A stretch of 64,000 nucleotides of DNA from Haliotispira sp965263485 (GCA_965263485.1 CBDHHO010000004.1:1178001-1242000); one strand, 5' to 3'. Shown: positions 52,827 through 61,668, counted from the first letter of the stretch. Notes: generated by a model not told the origin, from the letters alone. Numbers and translations: made by a program.

Positions 52827-53718
52827 AGGGGGTCCCCTTTAGGACTTTCTCTTGAGCCCGGGTTCCCAGTAAGTACTCCAGGAGTTGCAAATCAGAAGCC
52901 CGAGTCAGTTTCATATTGGCACTCTCGCCCGGCACGATACGGATCCCGGTTTCCGGCAAATAGTGTTTAACCAAAGAAATATCATCGGTTATGGCAATTT
53001 CATTGCGTAACTGATGCCGGGTGAAGGCACGGCGCAAGGTTTGCAACTCAAAACTCTGCGGAGTCTGGCTCAGCATGACGCTGGCGCGGTCTAGCAGTCG
53101 GGAGACATGGCTGTGTCCCGCATCTGCCACAAATAAGCTATCCTGGGCTGGAACGGCGCAGACCACCGCATCGCTGTGCCGGAGCTGCCGCAAGCTTTCA
53201 TCAATGATACGTTCGCTGACTAGGGGTCGGGCAGCATCGTGGATCAGCACCTGAACTCTACGGACCGGTGCTGCTGCCTGAGACGCTCTTTGGAACTGCC
53301 ATTGCTGAGAGAATTCCAAGGCCCTGCTGCTCGATTCATGGCGCTCTGCGCCCCCGGCAATCACAAAACAGGGAGCAGGGCGGCTTGGTCCGGGAGGAGC
53401 TTGCCAGCTGGCAAGCTCCTCCCGGATCTGAACGACATAGGCCTCCGGGCAGACCAAACAGACCATATCGATGCGCGGATGGCACGCATAGCGCAGCCAG
53501 CTATGCCGCCACAGGGCCTGGCCACCCAGTTTCCAAAACTGCTTGGGTTCCTGGAATTGTTCCGCTATTTGGGAAATCTGAGTGACTTCGGCTGCTTCAT
53601 ATCTCCGGGACACTCCGCAGACAGTGTCGAGGGCGGCATGTTGAGCTGCCCGGTGACCGTTGCCGCCCGCCAGAATAATAGCGATATTCAGAGTTGGGGC
53701 GGTGTCCGATGGGCTCAT
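52825..53718 (-). CDS. ispD: 2-C-methyl-D-erythritol 4-phosphate cytidylyltransferase
   Basis: 297 residues from ATG 53718 (a TTG six codons earlier is possible). Nucleotidyltransferase motifs are IAIILAGGNGHR at the start, a displaced EPKQFWKLGG, VLIHDAARPLVS, AVPAQDSL and SQTPQSFE. IspD makes CDP-methylerythritol in the MEP isoprenoid pathway. About 38 residues are inserted between the GGxGxR loop and the PKQ lysine, and a 36-bp perfect palindrome interrupts the gene at 53390. The last codons (KGTP) and stop come from an element end. Confidence 0.88.
   Translation of the reverse strand: MSPSDTAPTLNIAIILAGGNGHRAAQHAALDTVCGVSRRYEAAEVTQISQIAEQFQEPKQFWKLGGQALWRHSWLRYACHPRIDMVCLVCPEAYVVQIREELASWQAPPGPSRPAPCFVIAGGAERHESSSRALEFSQQWQFQRASQAAAPVRRVQVLIHDAARPLVSERIIDESLRQLRHSDAVVCAVPAQDSLFVADAGHSHVSRLLDRASVMLSQTPQSFELQTLRRAFTRHQLRNEIAITDDISLVKHYLPETGIRIVPGESANMKLTRASDLQLLEYLLGTRAQEKVLKGTP
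53390..53425. repeat. 36-bp perfect palindrome inside ispD
   Basis: Two 18-bp arms, CCGGGAGGAGCTTGCCAG and its exact complement, with no spacer. In frame it encodes part of REELASWQAPPGPS. A perfect loop-free palindrome this long is uncommon within a coding gene. Confidence 0.95.
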
Positions 53719-53766
53719 AGCCGATATATAGCGCAAAACACGGCTTTTTGCTAGTATCGCTCCGAA

Positions 53767-55260
53767 ATGAAAACTGTGATTGTTGGTGCGGGATTTATTG
53801 GCTTCCAGCTGGCCAAACAGCTGATTGATGAAGGCAAAGATGTCATCATCTTGGAAAAAAATCCGGCGGTGGCTCGCTATGCCAACGAACGACTGGACTG
53901 CAAGGTCGAAAATGCCAGCGGCACAGATATAGATATCTTACGGACTCTCAAGCTCAATGAAGCCGATTTTTTTGTGGCTCTGACCGATTCGGATGAGGTC
54001 AACCTGGCATCTTCGTACATTGTAGGGGCCCAGTTCCCCCATCTGATGAAAGTCATTCGCATCCGCAACCTTGAATATAAATCGATTCATGTGATTGCCG
54101 ACTCGGTAAAGGGGCCTTGTGTGGTGGTGCATCCACCGCGGGAGACTGCCGAAGCGATTATCAAAACCATTGAGCACGGCGCGGTCGGCGATATTTATGA
54201 ATTTGCCGACGGCGAGATTCAGCTGCGCAGTTTTGTGCTGCTGCCCAAGCAGCACAAGATTATTAACCGGGAGGTGGAGCAGCTGCGCCGCGACTCAGAA
54301 GTATCCTTTTTGATTGCCTTGCTGCGCCGCAAAGGTGTGCTGCAAGTACCCACGGCCCAGACCGTGCTTCAGCCCAAAGATACCATTTACATCGCTGCCG
54401 AGCAGAGCCATATCGGTCAGATCATCGACCAGTTCGGCTTGGGTGTTGATGATAGCAGCAAGCGTGTGGTAATCCTGGGCGGAGGCGAGATTGCGATCAC
54501 GGTGGGTCGCCTGCTCTCTAGTCAGAAGGAACAAGCGGCCCAAAAGGGTAAGGATGGTGGGATTCTGCGCACCCTGGCCAAGTGGCTTCGGCGTACCATT
54601 GCGTTACAACGATATAAAATCAAGTATATCGAACGCGATTACGCTCGTTGTAAAATAATAAAATGCCGCTTACAGGACGTTGAAGTCTTGAATGCAGATG
54701 TCACTGAAGAAAATCTGTTCGAGGAAGAGAATCTGAGCAGCGCGCATATTTTCATTGCCGCCACAGACAACCAGGAACTCAATATTGTGGCGGCACTCTA
54801 CGCCAAGAATACCGGTATCCGGCGAGCGATTGTGCTGGTGCGCTCTAAGCAGATGCACAATGTGGCCGCCAGTCTGGGCTTGGATGTGATTGTGAGCACC
54901 GGCAACACCATGGTCAATTCGATCATGCGCCACATCCACGGCCAGAACGTCCACAACATCCAAAGTCTGGTCGATGGTGACATGGAAATCCTGGAGCTAC
55001 AAGTCGGCCCCCATTCCAAAGTGATCGGTCAATCCCTCAACGAGATTCGCTTACCAGACATCAACACTCTGATCACTTATATTTACCGCAATGAGGGGAC
55101 CATTTTGCCCACCGGTTCAACGGTGCTACAGGAAGGCGATCGGGTCATCATTGTTACCGGGAAGGACTCCCGCGAGCGCCTGGTAAAATTGTTCAACGGC
55201 AACGAGAGCCAGAGCAGCAACGAAAGGTCTGCGGGCCAGAATCCTGCCAAAGAAACATAA
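53767..55260 (+). CDS. trkA: Trk system potassium uptake protein TrkA
   Basis: 497 residues with two RCK units. The first starts MKTVIVGAGFIGFQLAKQLIDEG (NAD-binding Rossmann), followed by an RCK_C domain near 145-225. The second Rossmann unit begins about residue 231 (RVVILGGGEIAITVGRLLSS), with a second RCK_C near 405-480. This tandem layout is TrkA rather than KtrA. It gates the TrkH channel, encoded 21 bp downstream, in response to nucleotides. Confidence 0.95.
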   Translation: MKTVIVGAGFIGFQLAKQLIDEGKDVIILEKNPAVARYANERLDCKVENASGTDIDILRTLKLNEADFFVALTDSDEVNLASSYIVGAQFPHLMKVIRIRNLEYKSIHVIADSVKGPCVVVHPPRETAEAIIKTIEHGAVGDIYEFADGEIQLRSFVLLPKQHKIINREVEQLRRDSEVSFLIALLRRKGVLQVPTAQTVLQPKDTIYIAAEQSHIGQIIDQFGLGVDDSSKRVVILGGGEIAITVGRLLSSQKEQAAQKGKDGGILRTLAKWLRRTIALQRYKIKYIERDYARCKIIKCRLQDVEVLNADVTEENLFEEENLSSAHIFIAATDNQELNIVAALYAKNTGIRRAIVLVRSKQMHNVAASLGLDVIVSTGNTMVNSIMRHIHGQNVHNIQSLVDGDMEILELQVGPHSKVIGQSLNEIRLPDINTLITYIYRNEGTILPTGSTVLQEGDRVIIVTGKDSRERLVKLFNGNESQSSNERSAGQNPAKET

Positions 55261-55281
55261 CGCCGGAGAAGCGGGCACCGG

Positions 55282-56748
55282 ATGAATTTTCGTACCTTGT
55301 TCTTGGGCCTTTCGGCCCTGATGCTGATGATCGCACTGCTGATGCTGGTGCCGTTGGGAGTGGCTTTACTCTACGGCGAGCAGCATCTGCTGCGGCCCTT
55401 CTTGCTGCCGATACTGGTTGGATTGCTGGTCTTTGGCCCGTTGTTGGGCCTTTTAATGCGCAGACGGAAATTCAACCGCAGCTTGGTGCCGCGTGACGCC
55501 TTGCTGCTGGTGACTTTTTCCTGGTTCTTTGTGGCGGCACTTTCTGCAGTGCCGTTTGTGATCTCCGGCGAAGTCCCCGGTTTTATCGATGCTTTTTTTG
55601 AAACAATTTCCGGTTACACCACGACCGGAGCCACCATTCTCAACGACATTGAAACGCTCTCGAAAGGGCTGCTGTTTTGGCGGGCCATGACCCACTGGCT
55701 GGGAGGTATGGGCTTTATCGTGCTGACAATCGCCCTGTTCCCGCTGCTAGGGATTAGCGGAGCGCAGTTGATGCGCGCGGAAGCTCCCGGGCCGGACTTG
55801 GATAAGGTAACTTATCGGATCAACGACACAGCCAAGATTTTGTGGGGTATCTATACAATCTTCACCCTGGTTGAGGCCTTGCTGCTGTGGCTGGGGGGCA
55901 TGAGCCCCTTCGATGCGATAACGCACAGTTTTGCTACCATGGCCACCGGTGGCTACTCAAGCCACAATGCCAGTATTGGAGCCTTCCCCTCAAGCTACCT
56001 GCAGTGGGTTCTGACAATTTTTATGATTCTGGCCGGCTGTAATTTCATGATGTTCTATCATTCGTTCTACGGTAAGTGGAGCAAAATTGCCCGCAATACC
56101 GAATTAAAAGCGTATCTTTCGTTGATTGTGATGGTCAGCTTGGCGATCGCCCTGATTTTGAAGTTGCAATATCAGCCGGGACAGACTTTCGCTGCCAGTT
56201 TGCTGGATGCAGCCTTTCAGGTAGCCAGTATCCTGAGCACTACCGGTTTTACCTCGGTGGACTACGATATTTGGCCCGAAAGTGCTAAAGTGCTGCTGTT
56301 TCTGCTGATGTTTGTCGGCGGCTCGGCGGGCTCGACAGCCGGGGGCATCAAGGTGGTGCGAGTGCTCTGCTTGATCAAAAAGGGTTTGCTGGAGCTGCGT
56401 TATATGCTCAAGCCACGCGGTTTTTTCCGTATAGTGGTCAACGGTCAATCAATGAACAGCCTGGTAATTGCTGCCATCATTGGGTTCCTGATTTTATACG
56501 CCCTGTTGCTGTTGCTCACAACGCTTGTACTTGCGTGGTTCGGCAGTGATTTACTGAGTGCATTTTCCGGTGCCTTGGCTACTTTGGGCAATATTGGCCC
56601 CGCTTTCGCAGACCTGGGGCCGACAATGAACTATGGGAATCTGCATCCATTTGTCAAAGTGTTTCTGTCGGTGATTATGGTGATTGGCCGCCTGGAAATT
56701 TATACAGTACTGGTTTTGTTCATGCCGCTCTTTTGGCGCAGTTTTTGA
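55282..56748 (+). CDS. trkH: Trk system potassium uptake protein TrkH
   Basis: 488 residues of inner-membrane protein with four pore repeats. Filter-like segments are ISGYTTTGATIL, TMATGGYSSHNAS, ILSTTGFTSVDYD and ATLGNIGPAF, plus a GGSAGSTAGGIKVVR gating loop. It carries K+ inward, controlled by TrkA upstream. About ten transmembrane helices are visible. Confidence 0.95.
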   Translation: MNFRTLFLGLSALMLMIALLMLVPLGVALLYGEQHLLRPFLLPILVGLLVFGPLLGLLMRRRKFNRSLVPRDALLLVTFSWFFVAALSAVPFVISGEVPGFIDAFFETISGYTTTGATILNDIETLSKGLLFWRAMTHWLGGMGFIVLTIALFPLLGISGAQLMRAEAPGPDLDKVTYRINDTAKILWGIYTIFTLVEALLLWLGGMSPFDAITHSFATMATGGYSSHNASIGAFPSSYLQWVLTIFMILAGCNFMMFYHSFYGKWSKIARNTELKAYLSLIVMVSLAIALILKLQYQPGQTFAASLLDAAFQVASILSTTGFTSVDYDIWPESAKVLLFLLMFVGGSAGSTAGGIKVVRVLCLIKKGLLELRYMLKPRGFFRIVVNGQSMNSLVIAAIIGFLILYALLLLLTTLVLAWFGSDLLSAFSGALATLGNIGPAFADLGPTMNYGNLHPFVKVFLSVIMVIGRLEIYTVLVLFMPLFWRSF

Positions 56749-56774
56749 GCCTAGTTTTTACCATGCTGGACGGT

Positions 56775-57040
56775 GGGAGGATCTCCCAAAATGGTATCGC
56801 TTTCTGTGAGAATGGTACAATCGCTCTGCTTTGTCTTCGCTCGTGGTCTTCGCGGTCTTCGCTCGCGGTCTTCGCTCGCGATCGTATCCCGCGTTTTGAT
56901 GCTGAGCGGATGAGATTTCGCCGAGCATCAGGAAGTGGAGCCAGAGCGCATACTTTTTTGTACAGTAAGGATTTACCAGTAAATCGATTCGGCAACAAGA
57001 TCGTCGCTTCGAGCGCGAATTGGAATTTTTGGAGGTGCCC
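56775..57040 (+). repeat. Interspersed element with internal GGTCTTCGCTCGC repeats
   Basis: About 266 bp, GGGAGGATCTCCC to TTTTTGGAGGTGCCC. Carries the TTTCTGTGAGAATGGTACAATCGC block, then three to four imperfect copies of a GGTCTTCGCTCGC unit (56837-56880), then GATGCTGAGCGGATGAG and ATTCGGCAACAAGATCGTCG. It fills the gap 56749-57070. Confidence 0.7.
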
Positions 57041-57070
57041 CAAATTCACTCCAATGGCCAAACCACTGAT

Positions 57071-58429
57071 ATGAATATCTCTTCTCACCCCTTACGGCAC
57101 ATCTGGCTGAGCATTTTTGTCGCCTGTTACTGTCTGCTGGTTTTCCTATATGCAGAAAGAAACTTGGGCTCACAAGAGCTCGCGCCGGGAGAACCTATTC
57201 TGGGTGATATGCTCCCTCCCATTGCACCTGTTGCTTCCAACAGCGCGGCGGCAGACGGTCAACTGCAAGTGTATCAGATTTTGCAGGTACAGCTTGGTAG
57301 TGCCCAACCGTATCAGGCTGTAGAATTACAGCTTGAGCCCGCGGTTGTGGCATTTCAGAACCCAAACAATTCGGAAGCTTCTGAGGGAATCTCGCAGCCG
57401 GTCAGCCTGCTGGTCTATCACAGCGTGCGCAATATTCGTTATGCGGGGGGCAGTATCGCCCGAGAGGACAACGCCAACATACTTTATCAGGGGAAGCGAC
57501 TGTGGACCCGCGGCTTATCCGGGAAATCGAAGATTCATTTCATCCTGACCGAAGTCGGGCAGAACCCGGCTGCCGACTCATCTATCTCATCAGCGGGCCC
57601 GCAGCCTGAGAGCCACTACAGCCTGAATGGAAAGGTACTGAATATTCCGGTCGCCGTGAGCGATTTCCCTATTTACATTGTGCTGTATCCATTTCAGCGC
57701 AGCACTGCGGCCCTCACTTTGGATTCCCGGCCGAATGTTGATTCCAAGCGAGATCCGGTTGCGAATTCGGGGGCGGGCTACCACTACCAATTGCGTTTTA
57801 TCAGAAAAGATTATGGTTTTGTGCGTTTCCACTTGCAGTTGTCCACACGTCAACCCGGCGGGCAGAGTGCCTCTCATTATTTGGATGATCCCAATCTTTT
57901 TTTGAGCATTCAGATTGATGAGAATGACCATGAATGGATTTTTGATCCCGATTTTCCGTCGGGCCAGAACGGTGATCCGGCGGAGCGGGGGCGTTATAGC
58001 AAAAATTATCGCTTGGGTCTGGGGCCGCATAAGGTGCAAATCAGTAGCCCGCGTTATTATGCTCGTGCCCGGTTCCAAACGGAAGCGGGGGCCCAACAAC
58101 TGGTGGAACTGCGCCTGAAGGAGCGGCTGGGCCGGCTGCAACTGACTTTGCCCAAAGATGCGATGCTCTTGCTGGACGGCATTCCATTACAGGACCAGCA
58201 GCATCTCACACCTGTCTGGCAGGATGTTGAAATCCGGGAGCCGGACAACTACCACTATCAGCAGCCTCGTTTGCAATATCGCTTGACGGTGCCGACCGGC
58301 AGGCACCATGTGCTGATTCAATACGAAGGCAACACTTGGCAGCGAGAAATTTATATTGAAGAGGGCATGGAGCAATATTTTGAGTTGGACTGGGCGCTGC
58401 GCAGCCAATATTCTTCGTCTCAACCGTAA
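57071..58429 (+). CDS. Exported protein with C-terminal PEGA-like domain
   Basis: 452 residues from ATG 57071 (MNISSHPL); an earlier reading begins in element sequence. Signal or anchor at about residues 8-28 (HIWLSIFVACYCLLVFL). The middle has beta-rich stretches not recognised by family. The C-terminal 90 residues (LQLTLPKDAMLLLDGIPL to VPTGRHHVLIQYEGNTWQ) follow the pattern of PEGA domains, small beta modules of surface or periplasmic proteins. Function unknown. Confidence 0.65.
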   Translation: MNISSHPLRHIWLSIFVACYCLLVFLYAERNLGSQELAPGEPILGDMLPPIAPVASNSAAADGQLQVYQILQVQLGSAQPYQAVELQLEPAVVAFQNPNNSEASEGISQPVSLLVYHSVRNIRYAGGSIAREDNANILYQGKRLWTRGLSGKSKIHFILTEVGQNPAADSSISSAGPQPESHYSLNGKVLNIPVAVSDFPIYIVLYPFQRSTAALTLDSRPNVDSKRDPVANSGAGYHYQLRFIRKDYGFVRFHLQLSTRQPGGQSASHYLDDPNLFLSIQIDENDHEWIFDPDFPSGQNGDPAERGRYSKNYRLGLGPHKVQISSPRYYARARFQTEAGAQQLVELRLKERLGRLQLTLPKDAMLLLDGIPLQDQQHLTPVWQDVEIREPDNYHYQQPRLQYRLTVPTGRHHVLIQYEGNTWQREIYIEEGMEQYFELDWALRSQYSSSQP

Positions 58430-58519
58430 GGGTACCTCTAAAAATTCCTCGCCACAGAAAGATGCTGCGCCAGCTCGCGATTCAGCGCAAAATTGGAATT
58501 TTTAGAGAGAGAGGTCCCC
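58429..58519 (+). repeat. Short interspersed element (91 bp)
   Basis: GGGTACCTCTAAAAATTCC to GGAATTTTTAGAGAGAGAGGTCCCC. It starts immediately after the stop of the PEGA-like gene. Confidence 0.75.
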
Positions 58520-58521
58520 TG

Positions 58522-58577
58522 AATAGACTCCCGCTTTCACGGGGAGACAAACATGTATCATACTCTGCGGATCTGTG
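58522..58577 (-). repeat. Hairpin repeat (family B), second copy
   Basis: On the minus strand it reads CCGCAGAGTATGATACATGT, then CTCCCCGTGAAAGCGGGAG and TCTATTCAG, matching the copy at about 25640-25711. The stem CCCGTGAAARCGGG is conserved. Confidence 0.7.
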
Positions 58578-58592
58578 GTTCCTTACCCGCAG

Positions 58593-58687
58593 GCCAGAGA
58601 ACAGACGCCAGAGAACAGACGCCAGAGAACAGACAAAGAACAGACAAAGAACAGACAAAGAACAGACAAAGAACAGACAAAGAACAG
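58593..58687. repeat. Tandem repeats: 3 x 14 bp then about 4.5 x 11 bp
   Basis: Three units of GCCAGAGAACAGAC followed by four full units of AAAGAACAGAC. The shorter unit looks derived from the longer by a 3-bp loss. It lies between the hairpin repeat and a terminator, with no coding potential. Confidence 0.9.
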
Positions 58688-58712
58688 CGGCCCCGCTTTG
58701 GGCGGGGCCGCT
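58686..58712 (-). terminator. Hairpin terminator of lipoprotein locus 4
   Basis: 11-bp GC-rich stem AGCGGCCCCGC / GCGGGGCCGCT with a 5-nt loop, 7 bp past the stop at 58720. Downstream on the minus strand is T-rich (TTCTTTGTCTG) rather than a pure T-run. Confidence 0.65.
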
Positions 58713-58719
58713 GAGGCCG

Positions 58720-59226
58720 CTACCTGCCAGACAGGGAATCCCTGAGTTTCACCAGCTCCGTCTCTTCTTTCGGGGCCCGCTCAGACTTGTTCTTTAGCTT
58801 CACAAATTTCTCGCAGTCCGCCACAAAACTCTTTTCTTCATCGGTCCGCTCAGACTTGTTCTGTATCTCCGCAAGTCTCCTTAGTTCCGCTTTTTCCAGT
58901 ACACCCGCAAGTTTCACCAGAATCCTGAGTTTTTTCAGCGACTCCTTTTCCTCAACGACGAGCAGGACACGGTCTATCTTCTTGTCAAACTCGTTCAGTT
59001 CTTTCTGTTCCGCGGAGCTCCATTCAGGTTTGACCGCGAGCTTCACATACCGGTTCCGTTCCGTTTCGTGCAGGCCTCCTGCCTGCAGAAGTTCCGCCAG
59101 TTTTGTCCGCTCTGCGGTGTTCAGTGAAAATACCTCCTTCGGCAGATCAGGGCCGAGTCCAATATCTTCGGGGGGGCCACAGGCGAGTGTCAGGGAAAGG
59201 AGCGAAAGGAGGGCGAATGGGCGCAA
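58720..59226 (-). CDS. Small helical lipoprotein (locus 4)
   Basis: 168 codons from a TTG at 59226; the frame is open further up, through the heptamer tract. The signal LRPFALLSLLSLTLAC resembles the signals of loci 1-3, with mature CGPPEDIGLG. The rest is charged and helical (KNKSERAPKEETELVKL and similar KSERTDEE units) with an internal repeat of about 35 residues. The TTG codon is not conserved in loci 1 and 2, so the natural start is more likely the leader ATG at 59366. Function unknown. Confidence 0.65.
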   Translation of the reverse strand: MRPFALLSLLSLTLACGPPEDIGLGPDLPKEVFSLNTAERTKLAELLQAGGLHETERNRYVKLAVKPEWSSAEQKELNEFDKKIDRVLLVVEEKESLKKLRILVKLAGVLEKAELRRLAEIQNKSERTDEEKSFVADCEKFVKLKNKSERAPKEETELVKLRDSLSGR

Positions 59227-59264
59227 AAAAACCGCGGGAAAAGAAAATTTCCTGCGGTATAGCG

Positions 59265-59366
59265 TTAATTTTGGGGTTTTCCGGCGGGGTAGGGGAGGGG
59301 CGCAGCGATGAGCGATGAGCGATGAGCGATGAGCGATGAGCGAATTTTACTCAATCTTTGTTTCAT
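59265..59366 (-). CDS. Leader ORF of lipoprotein locus 4 (frame OFF)
   Basis: 33 codons, MKQRLSKIRSSLIAHRSSLIA and onward, ending at TAA. The ATG is 140 nt before the TTG of the lipoprotein frame (2 nt out of phase). Six units (147 nt) or three units would fuse the two. TAGGAG precedes the ATG. Confidence 0.55.
   Translation of the reverse strand: MKQRLSKIRSSLIAHRSSLIAAPLPYPAGKPQN
59308..59342 (-). repeat. Heptanucleotide tract, 5 x CGCTCAT
   Basis: Five perfect units in the leader of locus 4, the same unit as at 21245. The interior has no stop in any frame. Confidence 0.95.
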
Positions 59367-59406
59367 GACAATACTCCTAGGCATTATTACGCGAGATAAT
59401 GCATAA

Positions 59407-59622
59407 GGGGCCCTCTAAAAATTCCATTCTGCGCTCTTGCTCGCTATTTTGAAACGAACAGCTTCGTCAGAAGAGGCGGCAGGCTCTTGCTGCGCACGGC
59501 CTGTATTTTCTTCCATACTGAAGCATGGAAGCCTATACAATACAACAAAGTATTCTTCGGCTTCACTTCCTCGCACCAAAATAGCTTCGCAAGAAGACAA
59601 AAGTTAATTTTTAGAGGTCCCC
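59407..59622 (-). repeat. 216-bp MITE-like element with ATAA flanks
   Basis: Termini GGGGCCCTCT and AGAGGTCCCC, flanked by ATAA on both sides. Near-identical to the 22513 element in reverse. It splits the upstream cassette of locus 4: the GCATTAT inverted repeat lies on the leader side, the TTCCGACC-type palindrome on the far side. Confidence 0.88.
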
Positions 59623-59635
59623 ATAAATTATGATG

Positions 59636-59745
59636 TTCCGACCAAGGTCAGAATGGTCCCGATACAATAATAAGATTTCGAGAGCAAGCCAATGTATAAT
59701 GATTTGGGGGGCCGGAGTCAAGGGTAAATCCCAAAAAATATTAGA
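59636..59745 (-). promoter_or_regulatory. Distal part of the upstream cassette of locus 4
   Basis: On the minus strand it reads TTGACT, 17 bp, TATACA (promoter-like), then CCATTCTGACCTTGGTCGGAA, matching the palindrome region of loci 1 and 2. It is now separated from the leader by the 216-bp element. A lone element terminus (TAGAGGTCCCC) lies at its far end, near 59744. Confidence 0.55.
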
Positions 59746-59790
59746 GGTCCCCTTGATTTGTTCATTTCCAAAAGTTTGCCAGTGCGTTCT

Positions 59791-60537
59791 TCAATTTTTG
59801 CGCTTACGAAAGGCTTGAAGCCGGAAGTCTTCAATCAACCTGCCAAGCTTGTCCAAGGCCGCGCTGATATTGGGGGGATAGGACTCGCCGGAGCTATGGT
59901 TGCTCTGCTCCAGCATTTGACGGACGTTGTTGAGCCAAATGCCGGCAAACTGAATGGCATCCTGGGCAGTGCGGACGCGTTCGGCACTGGTGCCAGCTTG
60001 GTTGCATACCATTTCATTGTATAACTCAACCGCCTTGGGTGGATGATTTTCAGTCGCGCTGTAGACATCCGGGAGGGAGCGTTCCATGCGATCAATTTCG
60101 ACCCCCGTTGCTGCACCCACGCCCCTTGCGTAATAAGCTATGCCATCCCAGTATTCACGGATAAACTGCTGTATCGCCCCATACAAAAGAGAAACTTCTC
60201 TGATACATTTCTCATCGAGACTGGCCAGTGCAGGGTAGCTGGTGATGCCCGCCCGAAGTTCTTCCAATATATTTTCAGCAAAGCCGTCTTTATTGCGATC
60301 TTTGTAAGCCTCTTTCCGTTTCCGCTCTTGCGCAGCTTCTTCTAAGAAACCTTCGACAAAACTCTGTTCACCTTTGAGAAAGAACTCCAAGTCCGTCTTT
60401 CCTTTAAGAGCATCCAAGTAGCGGTCTTCAAAGGCCCTTTTCAAGTAGGCTGCTGTGGGTAGATGATCAAGTATACTGTCATAGGTAATGCGAATATGAT
60501 CGAGGATTTTATCAACTTTTAAGAAATTACTGGCCAT
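59791..60537 (-). CDS. Hypothetical helical protein
   Basis: 248 residues from ATG 60537 (MASNFLKVDKIL); a TTG six codons earlier is in frame. Entirely alpha-helical and charged, no signal peptide. Segments such as ITYDSILDHLPTAAYLKRAF and YWDGIAYYARGVGAA suggest a helical bundle. Not recognised. Confidence 0.7.
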   Translation of the reverse strand: MASNFLKVDKILDHIRITYDSILDHLPTAAYLKRAFEDRYLDALKGKTDLEFFLKGEQSFVEGFLEEAAQERKRKEAYKDRNKDGFAENILEELRAGITSYPALASLDEKCIREVSLLYGAIQQFIREYWDGIAYYARGVGAATGVEIDRMERSLPDVYSATENHPPKAVELYNEMVCNQAGTSAERVRTAQDAIQFAGIWLNNVRQMLEQSNHSSGESYPPNISAALDKLGRLIEDFRLQAFRKRKN

Positions 60538-60899
60538 AATGAATGCTTTCCTCAAATTCGGTATATGGAAAATAACAATAGCTATTTATTATGGAGCACT
60601 AAGGGAAGCTCTAAAAACCGCTTAGGGCTTTCCTTTGGGGCACCTCTAAACCAATCAACCAAAAGACCTTCGGATCAACTCACAACTATAACAAACTAAG
60701 GCAGAACTTGTAAAGCAAACGCGCCCTCCATGCGGTACAATTGCGAGCAAAGACCGAGCAAAGATAAAGCAGAGTGATTGCACAATTCCCGCAGAAAGCG
60801 ATCCCATTTTTAGAGCCCCCTGATGTATGTAATGCGCAGAATGGCCAGGTTATAATTGGCACATATCTTGCTTCCCCTGCTCGACTGGAGGAATCAAAT
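60538..60899. repeat. Intergenic stretch with nested elements
   Basis: No gene. An element end GGGAAGCTCTAAAAACC lies at 60602. A fuller copy spans about 60641-60820, GGGCACCTCTAAACC to TTTTTAGAGCCCCC, with a GATTGCACAATTCCCGCAGAAAGCGATCC end block. The remainder holds the GGAGG ribosome-binding site of the racemase gene. Confidence 0.6.
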
Positions 60900-61631
60900 A
60901 TGCGCATCAACCTCATCAACCCGAATACTTGTCAGGGGATGACGGATAAAATCGTCGCTATGGCCCGGTCTATCGCACTGAACGAGACCCAGGTAACAGG
61001 AGTTTCGCCCCTGCATGGTCCTTTGAGTATCGAGTGCGCCTTAGATGAAACTATCGCCAGCGCGGCTCTGCTGGACATCGTTGCTCAAAAAGAACGGGAA
61101 GGCGCAGATGCCCATATTATCGCTTGCTTTGGTGATCCGGGCATCGATGCCGCAAGGGAACTGGCTTCTGTCCCGGTAATCGGTATCGCTGGGGCCGCAT
61201 TCCAACTTGCCAGTCTCGTTTCGTATCGCTTTGGCATCGTTACCACGATGAGTCGTACCCTGCCTGCAAGCGAACACTTACTGGATCGTTATGGTTGTCG
61301 CCATTTGTGCAGCGGGCTGCGGGCAACCGATATTCCCGTATTGGAACTCGAAGAAACAGGGGAGCACGTCTACCGGCAATTGAGAAGCGAATGCGAGTTG
61401 GCCATTCGGCAGGATGGGGCGGAAGCGATCGTGCTCGGCTGCGCTGGCATGTCTGATCTGGGCGAACGACTGATGAGAGAATTTGAAATACCAGTCATCG
61501 ACGGTGTAGCCGCCGCTGTCAAGTTAGCGGAATCTCTATATCAACTCGGCTTGACGACATCGAAAACTGGCATGTATGCCCCGCCACTGAAGAAAGACTT
61601 CCTAGGCCGCTATCAGCATTGGAGCCAATAA
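60900..61631 (+). CDS. Asp/Glu/hydantoin racemase family (probable allantoin racemase)
   Basis: 243 residues from ATG 60900 after TGGAGGAATC. Family motifs with the paired catalytic cysteines are IIACFGDPGIDAARE and IVLGCAGMSDLG, with NPNT near the start (INLINPNTCQGMTDK). This is the hydantoin/allantoin racemase layout and length. The next genes are a PuuE-type allantoinase and an NCS1 permease, so conversion of (R)- to (S)-allantoin is the likely role. Substrate is inferred from context. Confidence 0.85.
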   Translation: MRINLINPNTCQGMTDKIVAMARSIALNETQVTGVSPLHGPLSIECALDETIASAALLDIVAQKEREGADAHIIACFGDPGIDAARELASVPVIGIAGAAFQLASLVSYRFGIVTTMSRTLPASEHLLDRYGCRHLCSGLRATDIPVLELEETGEHVYRQLRSECELAIRQDGAEAIVLGCAGMSDLGERLMREFEIPVIDGVAAAVKLAESLYQLGLTTSKTGMYAPPLKKDFLGRYQHWSQ

Positions 61632-61668
61632 TAGAAAGATGCAGCTACAGCTAAAGGAGGCTCCCAAT

